This document shows, one piece after another, positions 24,486-37,014 of a DNA stretch of 64,000 nucleotides. The stretch spans positions 16,122,008-16,186,007 of the forward strand of contig NC_091134.1 of assembly GCF_041381155.1 (NCBI RefSeq). Direction: 5' to 3'. The stretch comes from Argopecten irradians. Taxonomy: Eukaryota > Mollusca > Bivalvia > Pectinida > Pectinidae. A program made the position numbers and the translations under genes. Under the pieces are notes generated by a model. That model worked only from the letters and a program-made list of their open reading frames with translations. It searched no databases and was not told the DNA's origin. Position 1 is the first letter of the stretch, and each line of letters begins with the position of its first letter.

Positions 24486-25979
24486 AATTGACTAAAACTC
24501 ATCAGTCTTTTAGTTCAGTCTCTTAACTTTGGACCGATTTGTTTTGGTGTGTGGTTGTGAAAAGAACAGGAAGATGTCACACAATTTAAATATTTGGCAT
24601 CTCCGTGAATGTATGATGGGAAAGTTTGATAATATTGATATTAATATGAAGGTTAGTTTCCATCTGTACAATTATTGCAAGAAACAACTTACCAAGTAAA
24701 CAAGGCAGTGTTATAATACAAATTCTATATAATAATAGGTGGTACCACAATAAGGTTCTGTTGTATTTGATTGTCCTTCTGATTTAATCATTTCTAGATT
24801 ACCACCCATCTGACTCTCCTATCACTAACCTTTGTGATTATACCCTCTACAACAAAATTGTATACTGGTATTGGGTTGTCTGTCTGTCTGTAGACATAAC
24901 TCTGTTTGGTGAACTCCTCCAAAACTACATACATGTACTTGACAGTATTTTGATAAAATTTGATACACAGAACCCTGCCATAAAGGGGAGTTAAGTATCT
25001 ATAAAGGGTTCTGCAATGTCCCCTGCTATTACTTAATTTGTGCAGCAGGGGGTATTAATTGTCTACTCTGGCAACAGTTCAAGTTACTGCAGACTATAGA
25101 CTCTTTGGGTCATCCATGATTGTTTTTGAAGTACAGATATCAATCTCTGGTATATAGACAATCTTTGATAATTATGAGAATGTAATTCTTTTGTTTATTA
25201 CCACAAGAAATAAGATGTACTCCACTATGAAATGGGGGATATAGTGTACTAATATCTGCCTCATCATGTATTACTATTTCATACTGATTAAAATACATTT
25301 ACATATTACATGTACAGATATATCCAGTTTGATGTTTTGTTTCAGAATGCTCACCTCCTGGGAACTGGTGTTAAGGAACAAACGTAAAAGAAGACTAAAC
25401 AGTGAAAGGACTGGGTTTTATTTTAAAACTTTATCCTGGTATAGGACATTGTTGACATAGTATCGCCATGACCATTGTCATTGCTCATAATTATAGACGG
25501 TACGGTTGTAATATATACTCAAATTATATCTGTACATGATAATGAAAAGGCCATAAAAAGCTATGAGATTGCCAAGAAATTGCCAGAATAGGCGATGTAA
25601 TTGCCTTAAATTCTGAAAATTTATGAAAAAGATGAGATTTCTTCTTATTTAAGTACACGTATTCGTGTATACAAATACTCATTTTCTGACATTTTCTTTA
25701 ATTTCCTGACTAACATTATACAATGGAATATTTACAAATGGCCATAGTTATATGTCAAGGTACAACCTTTGATAGCAATGTAATAATTTTATGATGTGCT
25801 AATAATAAATAATTACTATTTTTGGAGAGTGAATTCTCATTAAATTGCAATAAGTAGGAGGTATATAATTTTTTAAAATTTACACCTCAATTTTCCTGTT
25901 ACCAAATTTCTTGTGAACAAATAATGTTTGGCAAATTAATATACAATCTAGTATCCTCGTCAAATAGTCTCTAAGATCA

Positions 25980-26345
25980 AATTATTTAGTGAAAATAATA
26001 AAGATCAAAATTTTTATGATCTCGTGATAAAGTATTCTCTAACCACAAACTTTTGTGATCTTTTCATCCAACTTTTGGTCAGATCTCTTGTTCAAACCAA
26101 TTGTAATCAAATGTTTTTTTAATTATCTTTTAATCGAATTTCTTTTGATTAACTTTCTTTTGTTCAAATCTCTCTTGTGATCAAATCTTTTTTGTCAACT
26201 ACGGTATTATATTTTCATCAAATTTTATGTGATAAAATTACTTTTGTTCAAATCTTTCATGATCAAATATAATCAAACATTTTTGTGTGAAATTTCTCGG
26301 TGTGAAAAAAAATCCTCTGTGATCAAACATCATTTATATTAACTG
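25980..26345. repeat. Degenerate TTTTGATCAAAT repeat tract
   Basis: Many imperfect copies of a 20-30 base unit centred on TTTTGTGATCAAAT or TTTTGTTCAAATCT. Very AT-rich; looks like an old, decayed minisatellite. Confidence 0.5.
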
Positions 26346-26588
26346 CGTTTTGATGAAAGATGTGATGTTTTCCCTATATATATTGTTTGAAACCTTTAAA
26401 ATCTGAATGAAGTGTGCCATTTCGTAAATTAAAACCCATTTCATTATATACTGGTACTTAATCAAAATCTCCAATTCTATATACACACCTATCCACATTT
26501 GAATATTAGTAATTGCAATTCATGTCTTGAAGACTAAATGCTTTGTTGAATTTTTAAACTTTCCATGTCTGACATGATTTTATTTTGA

Positions 26589-26681
26589 TGTGAAAGTCAT
26601 AAGTGTTTTTGTTGTATGGAATAAGAATTAAGTGTGAAAGTCATAAGTGTTTTTGTTGTATGGAATAAGAATTAAGAGTGC
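26589..26681 (+). repeat. Two-copy direct repeat
   Basis: GTGAAAGTCATAAGTGTTTT and the following TTGTTGTATGGAATAAGAAT are repeated head to tail with a period of about 46 bases. A recent local duplication with no known role. Confidence 0.75.
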
Positions 26682-28847
26682 TTTGTTTGTATTATTTGTA
26701 TGGTATGATTTTTATTGTTGTTGATTTTTTTTCTGAACTAGTGTCAGACAGCTGGTGTCAGTAGGGTGGGGAAATGTATATATTTTAATTGTGAACATTA
26801 TTTTAGACATTTTCACACCAGGAAGTTTTTGTCTAAGTCATGTATATATATACTATCATTACACTTGCTTGTTTGATAAGATCAATGTTATTTACAGCTA
26901 TATAATTATTATTTGTTTGCAAAAAACCTTGTTCATTTTTGGGAAAACAAAATTATTTTTCACAGAATGACCTCATAATGTCAGACAGCTTGTGAAAAGA
27001 CAGAAATAACTAAGTCATACCGAGCTTCTATGTTTGATATGAACGTACCTGTTAAATCTGATAACTGTACAATCTAGATTTTTCATCCCTACTAAGTACT
27101 TTATTTTGCACTTTCACGAGAAAAATTTAAGTTTGACTTGTCTTAAATTGTCCATCTCAAGTATAACATATTATGGTGTGAATATAAGAAGACAAATTTT
27201 TCGTCCCTTCATAATAACAAGAGCAGATTAAGTAGATTATCAGGTTCTTTATTATCAATTTACAGGTTTTACTTTAGTTGTATACCAATAATAAACAAAT
27301 AAAATTGATTCATAAGCTTTATCAAAAGGATTTTGTACAATACGTGTAATACCTATATATTGTTTGATAGTTTGTAATATGTATACCCATATGTTTACAT
27401 ACAATGATGACAGTTTATGATATGTATATATGTATGTAACATACAACGATTTGTTTTTGTCTTTTATGCGAGTGTTTTATTTTTCTTAGTGCATAACTTT
27501 TACATGTTTAGTGTATTACTAGTTGTTGATATTTTGCCGTTATAATGAAATTACAGATATACAATATGTATATATAGTATACATTTTATGTTGTAAATGA
27601 ATGTATTTATGTGAACATGTTAGGATTAAATGCTCTCTCCATCTATCTATTGTGATTGCACTTTAGACAAATTTGAATCTAAATTCAGTAAAATATCAGA
27701 CATACTAAAATAATATCTCGCCATGAATAAATGTTAAACTCGGACATTTTGTAAGGTTAGGTTATTTTTAACCACATACATGGTGGAAGGTAGTGAGACA
27801 TCATCAATAAAAACAATTTTAATGCCCTTCTAATCAGATATATCATCACTTAACCATTACTGGTCCCAGTAAGAGGGGCAATAATCACTTTTGTTGTTAA
27901 AACAATTCTATTGATTAAAAAAGTATACCTGCAAAATCTTTGAATATTTATCTTTCAGGTACATGTATTTATTTTAGACAAGTTTATCAAAAATAGAGAA
28001 AATAAGATTTAGACTTGCAAATTATGTCTTTTGTGTATGATTTTGATGATGGTAAGGTGATTTATTATAATGATGGTTTGAAATGTGTACATATTTTAGA
28101 CTGGTTTGTGTTGAAAAAATTTTATAAAAAATAACCCTCTAATTTCGGATTGCAAGTTCCAATACAAATAGCTGGATACTGACTAAGGATCTGTGATTTT
28201 GCTCGGGTTACTTTAGGCTTTCTACAACTCCAAACCGTTACACATCATTTTGACTTTAAGGTTAAAAAAGACAAAGTATTCGTGCCCAGTTTTCATTTCT
28301 TTTCCAAAAATCATCAGCTAGATTCATGTTAAGTGTTTCCTTTTGAAATTGAAATAATGTAAACATGCATATTTTGCAAAAATGTACATCAAATTGATTT
28401 TAGTGTTTCTTAATACTTATCAATTCTTACAAATTATTCACTTCCCTAGAAAAATGGTTGTGTTTATTGAAACATGGAGAACAAGAATGACTATGCTTAT
28501 ATGAATCATTAAGAGAACAAAAAATGCTATACTTACCAGTATACAGAAATATAAGATTATCTGTAAAATATTAAAACTCACACTATATTTCTGTCTCATA
28601 TTTTTTTTACTCAGAAATAAGTATATGTGTGAAAAGACCAAAGAAAAATAAATGGTTTGCATGGAATAATGGCATTGGTTTTTATTTTAAGACAATTGTT
28701 AGATGGTAGACTGTCCAAAGCACCTTTCATGTGCTTCTTTTTATATCCATCCTTAGTGATTCTGGTTACAACTATTTTTCATAAATCACTAAAATAATCT
28801 TTCTCATTTCACCCATATGTTCCCATTGGTACCAAGTTTTGTAACAT

Positions 28848-29487
28848 TTAAAGGGACTATTCAGTCTAAGAGAACATTAACATTTCACATATATTGGAAA
28901 TAAACAAATTCTATTAAATGGAAATTCAATAATTTGGAACATTAAAATTTGTACATATATCGGAAAAAAACCAGTTCTAATGGAAATTAGATCAGTCGGT
29001 TTTTCTGTGATATGCTAGAAAAGCCCATGGTGGTGAAATGCGTTTGAAACTTTCAAACTCGCTCGCTGTCCGCCATTACACATTGTGGTCGAACATCTTG
29101 AATGCCGAACCATGTCCCTTGCTCGTAGAGTAATGCAACATTTGTCTAGAACCACTCAAATCGCTCTGACAGTAAAGGTTAACCTTATAAGGTAAATTGC
29201 CTTGCTTAAAATCGTTTTATTACATCCTCAGTGGTTAAGCAGTTCATTTGTTTAACGTGCGTGACTTTGGCTCGGGTATGGGTACAGAGTACATACTGTA
29301 CCTGCATAATCGTATTGATCAACGATTTGTAATTACAACGGTATCAATTAAAATACTTAACAATAACAAATTTTTTTTCCAATATATTGTGTTAAATGTT
29401 TCATAAGAAATGTAGAACAATACATTTATGCCATTTTGCTTCTTGGTTATGTAAAAGAATTAGCCTGAGTGAATTGTCCCTTTAAAT
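28848..29487. mobile_element. MITE, TIR family TTAAAGGGACAATTCA, copy 1
   Basis: The left end TTTAAAGGGACTATTCAGTC and right end GAGTGAATTGTCCCTTTAAA are inverted repeats of about 25 bases. Internal landmarks are AAGCCCATGGTGGTGAAATG, CTCGCTGTCCGCCATTACAC, TTTGGCTCGGGTATGGGTAC and ATTGATCAACGATTTGTAAT. The same element is found next to it (29487) and inverted at 45076. Confidence 0.8.
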
Positions 29488-29975
29488 GGAAATTAGATAA
29501 TTTGGTTTGAATGTGATATGCCAAAAAAATTCATGGTGGTTAAATATGTTTGAAGTGTTCAAACTCCCTTGATGTCCGCCATTACATATTGTGGCCTGAT
29601 GTCTTGTATCCTAAACCCTGGCCCATGCTTGTGGAGTAATGCAACTTTTGTCCACAACTACTCAAATTGCTCTTACAGTAGTGTGTTTACCTTATTAGGT
29701 ACATGCTTCTGTCTAAAAACCAATTTCATCAACTCCACAGTGATTATGGCTCGGGTTTGGGTACAGCGTACATATTACACATGCTTAATCGTATTGCTTT
29801 ACCATTTGGAATTTCAACAACATAAATTAAAAAACTTAACAATGACACAGAATATGTCAATATTTCATGTTATATGTCTCATAAGGAATGAAGAACAATA
29901 CAGTTACGCCATATTTTGCCTCATGGTAATTGCTTATTTAACAGAAATAGCCTCACTGCATTGTCCTTTTAAGGA
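29487..29975. mobile_element. MITE copy 2, tandem with copy 1, decayed
   Basis: Repeats the body of copy 1 in the same orientation (TTCATGGTGGTTAAATATGT, GATGTCCGCCATTACATATT, ATGGCTCGGGTTTGGGTACA) and ends in CTCACTGCATTGTCCTTTTA. The left TIR is missing. A 245-codon open frame (29569-30306) starts inside it and runs past it; it lacks conserved features and is likely chance. Confidence 0.7.
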
Positions 29976-30852
29976 CCAACAAAACATGGCTGACTGTTTG
30001 CCATTCTGGGGTTTGATATTTATTTTTATCTTGCTATTTCTCAAAAAAAGGAAGAGATTCGTAAACTCCCCAAATTCTACAAAATTGAATGCAACACCTC
30101 ATTTCAAGGAAACTGGGAGTAGACTTGGAGTGTTATCAGGCGTACACCAGAAAGCTATGGAAACAAGAAAGAAAATTCAGGATATCAGAATGTGCATGGT
30201 CATTCAGTGGCCTAGATTAACAAATTTGGTGAGCATAGATTACTTTACACAACAAAATCACGTGTTTGACTGGGAAAATTGGAAAGTAGGACAACATATG
30301 TTTTGACTATAAAAATAAACTGGATATGATGCAGTGATCATTTAGTGTTGTTGATGGGACCCATAGTAAAATGTAGATATATAGTATACCTATCCTTGGA
30401 TGAGTTGACAATGAAATCCAAGGAAAATTCACCATTAAAAGTATCTTGTCAATGGTGCTTACTTATCAAGTCATATATTGAGTAAACTTAAGATTATTAA
30501 TTATTGTTATTCAATTAGTTGTTACATTTAGCTTTAATATTTTTTTATTATAAGAAAACCAATCTGATTAAAGTTCATATCAAATATGCAGAATGACACT
30601 GACGGAGTGACAGTATCATTTTTATATTACTGAACTCTTATTGGGGCGATATGTATAGTCTTTTGAAATCAACTTTTGGTGCATGAATAAAAGTTAAAAA
30701 TTAATAATTCTTCAAATTTCGCTAAAAAAATAAGGAGTTTGTGTACTATAATAAAATAAATAATAACATACCTTCACGATCGAAAGCTCAATCGAATGAT
30801 AGATGCATGAATCTGCTCATATGAGTATGATAATTACATTGTACTGGTCCAC

Positions 30853-30957
30853 AGGCTTTTGGCTCAATGGTTATACAGACACCTACGTATTTGTGTAATA
30901 CTGTGTCAGTATTATATATATAATTGGGTGTCCATATATCAATAGAGCTAAAAGCTT
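30853..30957. repeat. Small hairpin element
   Basis: GGCTTTTGGCTCAATGGTTA plus TACAGACACC pairs with GGGTGTCCATATATCAATAG plus AGCTAAAAGC about 45 bases later. The loop is AT-rich. It lies upstream of ZMYND12. Confidence 0.6.
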
Positions 30958-31344
30958 GTGATTAACAATTTGCATTTTTATATTTACTGTATATATGCAA
31001 AATAAAGTGAAATCACAGATCATGAAGAATCGACATATATTGTAACATTATATTGCATATCATCTAAACATTACGTCAAGACATATAGTCGAAAATATAC
31101 TGTTGTAGAAATATGTAAGAATACATTTGTACATTGTACTATATTAGCTATACATGTAATATATTAGCTATAAATTTGTACATTGCACATGTATATATTG
31201 GCTATACAAAAGTATTCATTTGTAAATAGAAATGTACCAGTATGTATAAGTAATATAAAGTCAGTGCGAAAATAAAATGGTTACTTAAGAGCCTTTTGTT
31301 AATTTGTTTCGGAAACAAAACAGATTGAACCATACATGTAAACA

Positions 31345-31470
31345 AAACCACGTGTGTAAACACACCCACGTGCACGGTGCTCTGCTTGTTCCCAGGAAGT
31401 GACCCACACGACGTTGCTACGCATGCGTCAATTCACTAGCAACCATGTCAACAAAGATGGCGGATTGACG
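31345..31470 (+). promoter_or_regulatory. Probable ZMYND12 promoter
   Basis: This GC-richer stretch ends 67 bases before the ZMYND12 start codon. It holds two E-boxes CCACGTG (31350 and 31367), an ETS-like CAGGAAGTGAC, an NRF1-like GCATGCGTCA, and a YY1-like AAGATGGCGG (31454). An exact inverted pair GTTGCTA (31413-31419) and TAGCAAC (31437-31443) resembles RFX X-box half sites, though the gap is longer than usual. No TATA box is seen. RFX control is usual for ciliary genes, which fits ZMYND12. Confidence 0.55.
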
Positions 31471-31536
31471 GACGGAATATAGGCCTAGTGATGCATTCAT
31501 TATTTGTATGAATTGTTCACGAAGACCAGCACAGAG

Positions 31537-34500
31537 ATGACTTTAAACCCTCTCGCGAACCCAAAAGGGGTAAAACTTGCCTGTGAGCTCTGTCAGAAGC
31601 CTGCATTTATTCAATGCACGAAATGTCGTGTTACTTATTACTGGTGAGTGAGAAAATGAGGAAACACACAGAATCCAGTAACTTCTGATATGCCGAACTT
31701 TTGTAACGTGATATCGTTTTGGTTACTAGACAGCGATTTGTATTATTTAGCGAGAAGTTAAAATATCAAAATATTTTGTAATGCATACGTTTTTTTCTCG
31801 GCGAACTCAGATTATATACAACGTATCTATCTGCACAATGTTGTACAGTAAGCTAACAGTACTGGCATTGACCAATTCTCGCCATCGCATACGTACTTGT
31901 TTGATCTTCTACCAGAAGAAGTCTTTATTGACTAGATTTGCATGGAAATCGTACAGATACAGATATGCGATTGCGAGAATTGTACTCGACGAGAACTGGT
32001 CGCCTACCGGCACAATTCAATTTTCAATTCATTATTCCTCATGTTAATGAAATCACCAGTTGATACAACACAGATGGATATTAATCAATTGAAGGATTTT
32101 TAGCACAAGGGATAGAAGTGTCAATTTTGACAAATATCATTAAAGATAAAATAAGGGGGAAAAACAACAAAAATTTAATATATATGTTGCCAAAAAGAAT
32201 TTATTGTGTTACAAGTTATATTGACAGCACAACTTGAGCCTAATATGTCTCTGCTAGCATCAAATATCTTGTACTCACAATATTGTTAGTAATACTGTAT
32301 GCCGCTAGTCTGAGCTAGATGAATCTATTTTTACTAAACATTGATTAAGACAAAATCTGTTGGCACCAATTACCCCAGTTATATCTATATATTTATTATT
32401 TGTTATATTAAATTTGATAGCGGCGTAGAGCACCAGAAAGCAGACTGGATGGGAATTCATGAAAAAATCTGTCAAAGTCTCATTCCCCTGCGACAGGCAT
32501 CACCATTCTTACCATCTGAAGAAGAACGACAGAAGCGCATAAACCACCTCAATGTTAAAAAGGTAGATATTTTTATGCACCATTGTTTTACAGTACCCTT
32601 TTTTTGGGCCGTCATTTCATCTACAGAAGATGAAACAATTAAATAATTTCCTTGATAGTGTTCATACAAGAATTTATTGTTATCAAATGATTTTGAATAC
32701 TCTGGTAAACAACGACTAGTAAATTAAATCAATGATTTTGTTTAAGGTCTATGTCAAGGATTCTATTTTATGACAATTATAGTTCTGGTTGTAACTTCAA
32801 GAGTTTATGTACATAATATCTGAATGTCATTTTATATTCTCCTCACTTGATTGAATTGGCATATTTTGTTTTATTTTTAGCGACAAATGATTGACCTCAC
32901 AAGGACCACTGGTCAGAAGCTGTTATTCGAGGGTCGACATGAGCAAGCTGTACCAGCAGCTATGCAATCTCTCCGATTTGCTATAGATGTACATGGTCTA
33001 GCTAGCATAGAACTGGTGCCATCCTACCTGATACTGGGAGAGGCTAGTATTGGTGAGTTGTTTCATTAAGCAGGTGTTCTTTATACAGAGGTGGTCTCTA
33101 AGACAGGTTTGATTCTAATAATACTGGGAAAAGCTAGTATTGATGAGTTTAATCGAGGAAAATATAGTACATAGTCCCTAATGAGTCATTTACCAATGAG
33201 TGTACATACTATCATACTCAATACTCCAGGGGTTACTACCACTGACATTATATTCACCCCTGAACTGTCCCATAGTAAAACTGGAGGCAGTTGAGGAGAA
33301 AAAAACCCTGATCAATCACAGGCCTGCAGTGACTTCCTTTGAAGATTAGATAGAGAGTGATGCCAAACTTCAAGGGAACAGTCAACCACAGTGTGCCGTT
33401 ATTCAATACTTTTGATATACATCAAAGGAACAAATTATCTATGTTGCCTGTTGGCTTCAGTTTTACAATGAAATAGTCCAGGGGTGGATATAACGTCAAT
33501 GATAGTAACCCCATGAGTATCAATGATGATATACTATTGGTTTCACGATAATAATAGACTTATCAAAGAGAATGTTAACGGGATATATGCGCTGTTTCCT
33601 GTGTTCCACACTATTCTGTATTTGCATATTACAGTTATCTGCCCTTGTGGGTAGGTTCAAGTGTTGGTCAGGAAAAAAATAGTATTTTTCACTTACAGAC
33701 TGATGACGTCACAATAGATACAAGGGGAGATAACTTTGTAATATGCAAAGATGAAATATAAGGGTGACTTTATAAGTTGGTTAGCATTTTTTTTTTGTGA
33801 AGACTACCATAAGATAATCTGTGCCAGTGTATTTTTCTCATAGCAGAAAACTTTTCTTATAGATGATGATGTTGAACAATTTGAATTTGCCATATTTTCA
33901 TAATAATGTAACTATCAATCCATTTTTGTTTGTCTGCTTTTCCTCACGGTTAAGTGTTCAGTCTGTCCTGTCTTAGTGAAGCTGTTTCAGGATACGTATT
34001 CTTATGTGAACCTTTCATCTATGTTATTGTTGTAAAGATAGACATACATTTATAAAACGTAAATATTACATGAAGTGGACATCAAGGTAGCCTAAAAAAA
34101 TCACAGAAAGTCTGTGTTAAGACTATATCAATATGATGTACATATTGTATTTTCAGGATTGGGTCGTTTGTCTCAGGCAGAAGAGTACCTTGCTCAGGCT
34201 CAATGGACAGCTCTTAAAACGCCAGAGTGTTCTAATGCAATCAAATCGAAACTCTACAGAAATCTTGGTCTTTTGTATGCAGCAAAAGGACAGTACGACG
34301 ACTCCCTCCGACAGCATGCCGATGATGTAAGCAGGAAAATATCAATTGATATCTATCTCATTAAACCATAATTACAAATATGCTACGGAGAACAGATCAG
34401 CTTTCAAAAAAATTTAAAACAATTTCATTAGTACAGAAAAGTAACATATCTTAATATTTTCTTTTATGAGACAGGGACCTATTTTCTATTGTAGTCTTTT

Positions 34501-36574
34501 CCAAAACGAAATAAGTAACAAGATTAATAAATTTTAATTTTTATATCATAAATAATAATAAAAGATAAATACAAGACTACAGTTGAAAGAAAAAAGAAAA
34601 AAAACATTGAATGAAGCATTTCTATCTATCAACTACTTATATCTATAGTTTTGTTTTTAAATTCAGAATGTTAGTAAGGATTCTGCCCGTTTTTCAGATT
34701 TATCACGCCTCAGAAGAATTTGGAACAGACGACATCCGGACGTCTGGTGGATATTATCATATGGCTAATGTTTTCTTCCGTCAAGGCAGGATGGATATCG
34801 CAGACACCCTTTACAGACAGGTACACCTAATAAAGATATTTTCTTGAAAGTGGCTTCACCTGATGATAAAGGCACATCATTATATCATATGCAGCCAGCT
34901 CTTGTTATCCATTGGTGACAATGATTATTAAATATAAGGGTCAAGGTCATTTAAAATGGATCGCCATGCGCAGACTATTTTAGTAGCAATACAATTTAGG
35001 AAAATATGTATCGGTAGTAAAACAATACTGAGGAGATAAACATAACTTGTCACTAGAGCATCAATGGTTTACCTGCATGGGGCAGTAGATTAGATCACTG
35101 TGACCTACATTTTCATCTTTGATCCATATCAATCATATTTTTTAAAGATTGGTCAATCAATGTAATTTATGTAGCGAGATGTATCAGTTGGTCATTGCCT
35201 TATGGTTATATAAGTTTACCTTTACTCCAACATATATTGTATAATGTTAGTCATGTATTGTACTGCATATTTGATTGACAGGTAGCTGATATCTGGTATA
35301 GACACTTACTGCAGATAGTCAGAGTACGCACTGCAACCCCAGACATCCCTAAAGGGATTGGCCCGATTATATCTGAGGGTAACCTAGAGGAAGAAGATAG
35401 CCTGGGTAAGCACTCTCATAGTCACATCAAAGATCTCAAGGAAAAAACAACATTTACAGTAACTTCTGGGCATTATCTTGATTACTACAAATTTCATTTG
35501 AAAAAAAAACACTCATTTAGGATCATAATTACATCTTTTTTTATTTTAGATCTTTAGAAATAAAAGTTAAATGATAATCATATCAAAGGTGTAGATATAA
35601 AAAAAAAACTGTAAAAGAAATTCAATTTTTTAAACCAATTTTTCTGATAAAAAGACTTAAATAAAATTTAATGTCTTGTATTATGATAACATCTCATTTC
35701 CTTTAGATGAGGCACAAGAGGCTGAAGCTGTCCAGGTCCTTAACGCCATATACGACATGCGAGAACACCAGTCTAACCGACGCGCTGAGGACCTAGCCAA
35801 AGTCAGCCATGCATTGGCCATGCTTTACTTTATACTCATGGATATTAGCAAGGTAAAATTTTCACTTGGTTCAGAATGCCTTTGAACATCTGTATATTAT
35901 GCAGAATTTTGAAAATAACACACCTGTAGTTTCTTTAAGATACTTAGCCATCTTCATGCATAAGAATAAAGAATATAAAATCAATCGATCTACATGTTGA
36001 GTTTCTGTGTCACACTGTTTCAAATATCACCCCAAGCTTTGTGTTACCCCTTCTTGGAAATGGCTGGAAAGTAATAGAGTTCATTGTTTTGTTTCTATTA
36101 TATTGATACATGAAACAAATCTCGCCTTCTGAAGGATACCTATTTTGAAGTTTGTACAATTTTGTACCAGTGTCAGTGATATAGTTATTAAGTTGCAGAC
36201 TTTCTTGCCCAATATGTTCAAAGTAATATAATAGAACTATAAAATTATTTTTTTACAAGTAATGTGTTATCACTGATGTGAAGAAAACTTTTAAAAAGGA
36301 ATCAAACCAATTTTTAATTGATCATCTGAATAACTCTCAAACTTGTAACAAATACCAATCACCGTAATGTGTTCTCTAATTTAAAGTGAACATTGCCATT
36401 TCCATACAATATTTGTCATTTCTTTGATCCATAAATGAAAACAACTATTAAAATTTTATTTTTCAGGCCAAAGAATTTGGTAGAAAGGCAGTAGTAGCTA
36501 GCGAGGGAGACTCTGATGATTCTTTGTCTCGGTCCGTTGTGGAATTCATGAAAATATTGGAGGCTGTAAAGTGA
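31537..36574 (+). CDS. ZMYND12: Zinc finger MYND domain-containing protein 12 (complete)
   Basis: Exons: 31537-31643, 32421-32562, 32881-33052, 34157-34326, 34698-34820, 35282-35405, 35707-35852, 36467-36574. All borders are GT-AG, and together they give 363 codons plus TGA, close to the human protein. The start MTLNPLANPKG is the first ATG in frame with the finger. A MYND zinc finger at residues 16-53 keeps all ligands: C16, C19, C27, C30, C36, H40, H49, C53 (CELCQKP, CTKCRVTYYC, DWMGIHEKIC). The rest is helical with TPR-like segments (LGRLSQAEEYLAQAQW, LGLLYAAKGQYDDSLRQH, GYYHMANVFFRQGRMDIADT, KVSHALAMLYFILMDISKAK). In mammals ZMYND12 is a sperm-flagellum/cilium protein that works with TTC29; a similar axonemal role is inferred here. 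The name rests on finger position, length and overall similarity. Confidence 0.92.
33221..33522. mobile_element. MITE with long TIRs, copy 2, in ZMYND12 intron 3
   Basis: The left end ATACTCCAGGGGTTACTACC ... CCCATAGTAAAACTGGAGGC pairs with the right end TTCAGTTTTACAATGAAATA ... AGTAACCCCATGAGTATC. It is the same family as 9969-10244, with the shared internal GCCTGCAGTGA / TGTGGTTGAC regions. No coding sequence. Confidence 0.8.
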
Positions 36575-36701
36575 AACATTATGGAAGAGAAAGACATGGA
36601 TGTTCATTTTGTTAATGTTGTGCTTCAGTCACCTGATGGATTTCTGACCAACTGTGATAGAACACTATTTGTAAAACTTTGTTGTAATGATCGAAGCATA
36701 C

Positions 36702-36707
36702 ATTAAA
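36702..36707 (+). terminator. Likely ZMYND12 poly(A) signal
   Basis: ATTAAA lies 128 bases after the ZMYND12 stop codon, followed within 30 bases by the T/GT-rich TGTCTTTTGTGTCTGCTTGT. This is a plausible short 3' UTR end; there is no transcript evidence. Confidence 0.45.
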
Positions 36708-37014
36708 TCACTTGTTATTATATAGCGATGTCTTTTGTGTCTGCTTGTATCAGAGTTATACTTCTCTTCATGACTCCTTGTATACATAGTTACTGGTGTC
36801 TTCAGAAAAAAATTAGTTGCTTTGAGAACTACTTTCAGTATAACATACCTGTATACAATTATGATAAATAGCTTTTTCATCAGTGTTAGTCTTTATACCA
36901 TAAACAATTTATTGATCTCTCAGTAAAAATTGTCATAATAATTAGGCCATTTATTTGAACATTAATCTCTGCAGTCCATCATCTTTACTAACAGTAAAAG
37001 CATAATTGCTAGAC

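Larger units (their letters stand above)
24486..28847. other. Intergenic / possible MTHFR 3' UTR, no gene
   Basis: AT-rich DNA with no conserved exon. Possible poly(A) signals AATAAA occur near 25806, 25997, 27726 and 28646, but none can be assigned. An acceptor-like TTTGTTTCAG at 25346 could open a 3' UTR exon spliced from the GTAACT near 24026; this is speculative. Confidence 0.4.

Noticed and set aside
25266-25460. Possible extra exon after acceptor TTTGTTTCAG at 25346
   Set aside because: MTHFR already ends at a family-typical length; the frame has no similarity I can recognise. At most a 3' UTR exon.
29569-30306. 245-codon open frame
   Set aside because: Begins inside a MITE copy whose sister copy lacks the frame, shows no conserved motif and no splice support.
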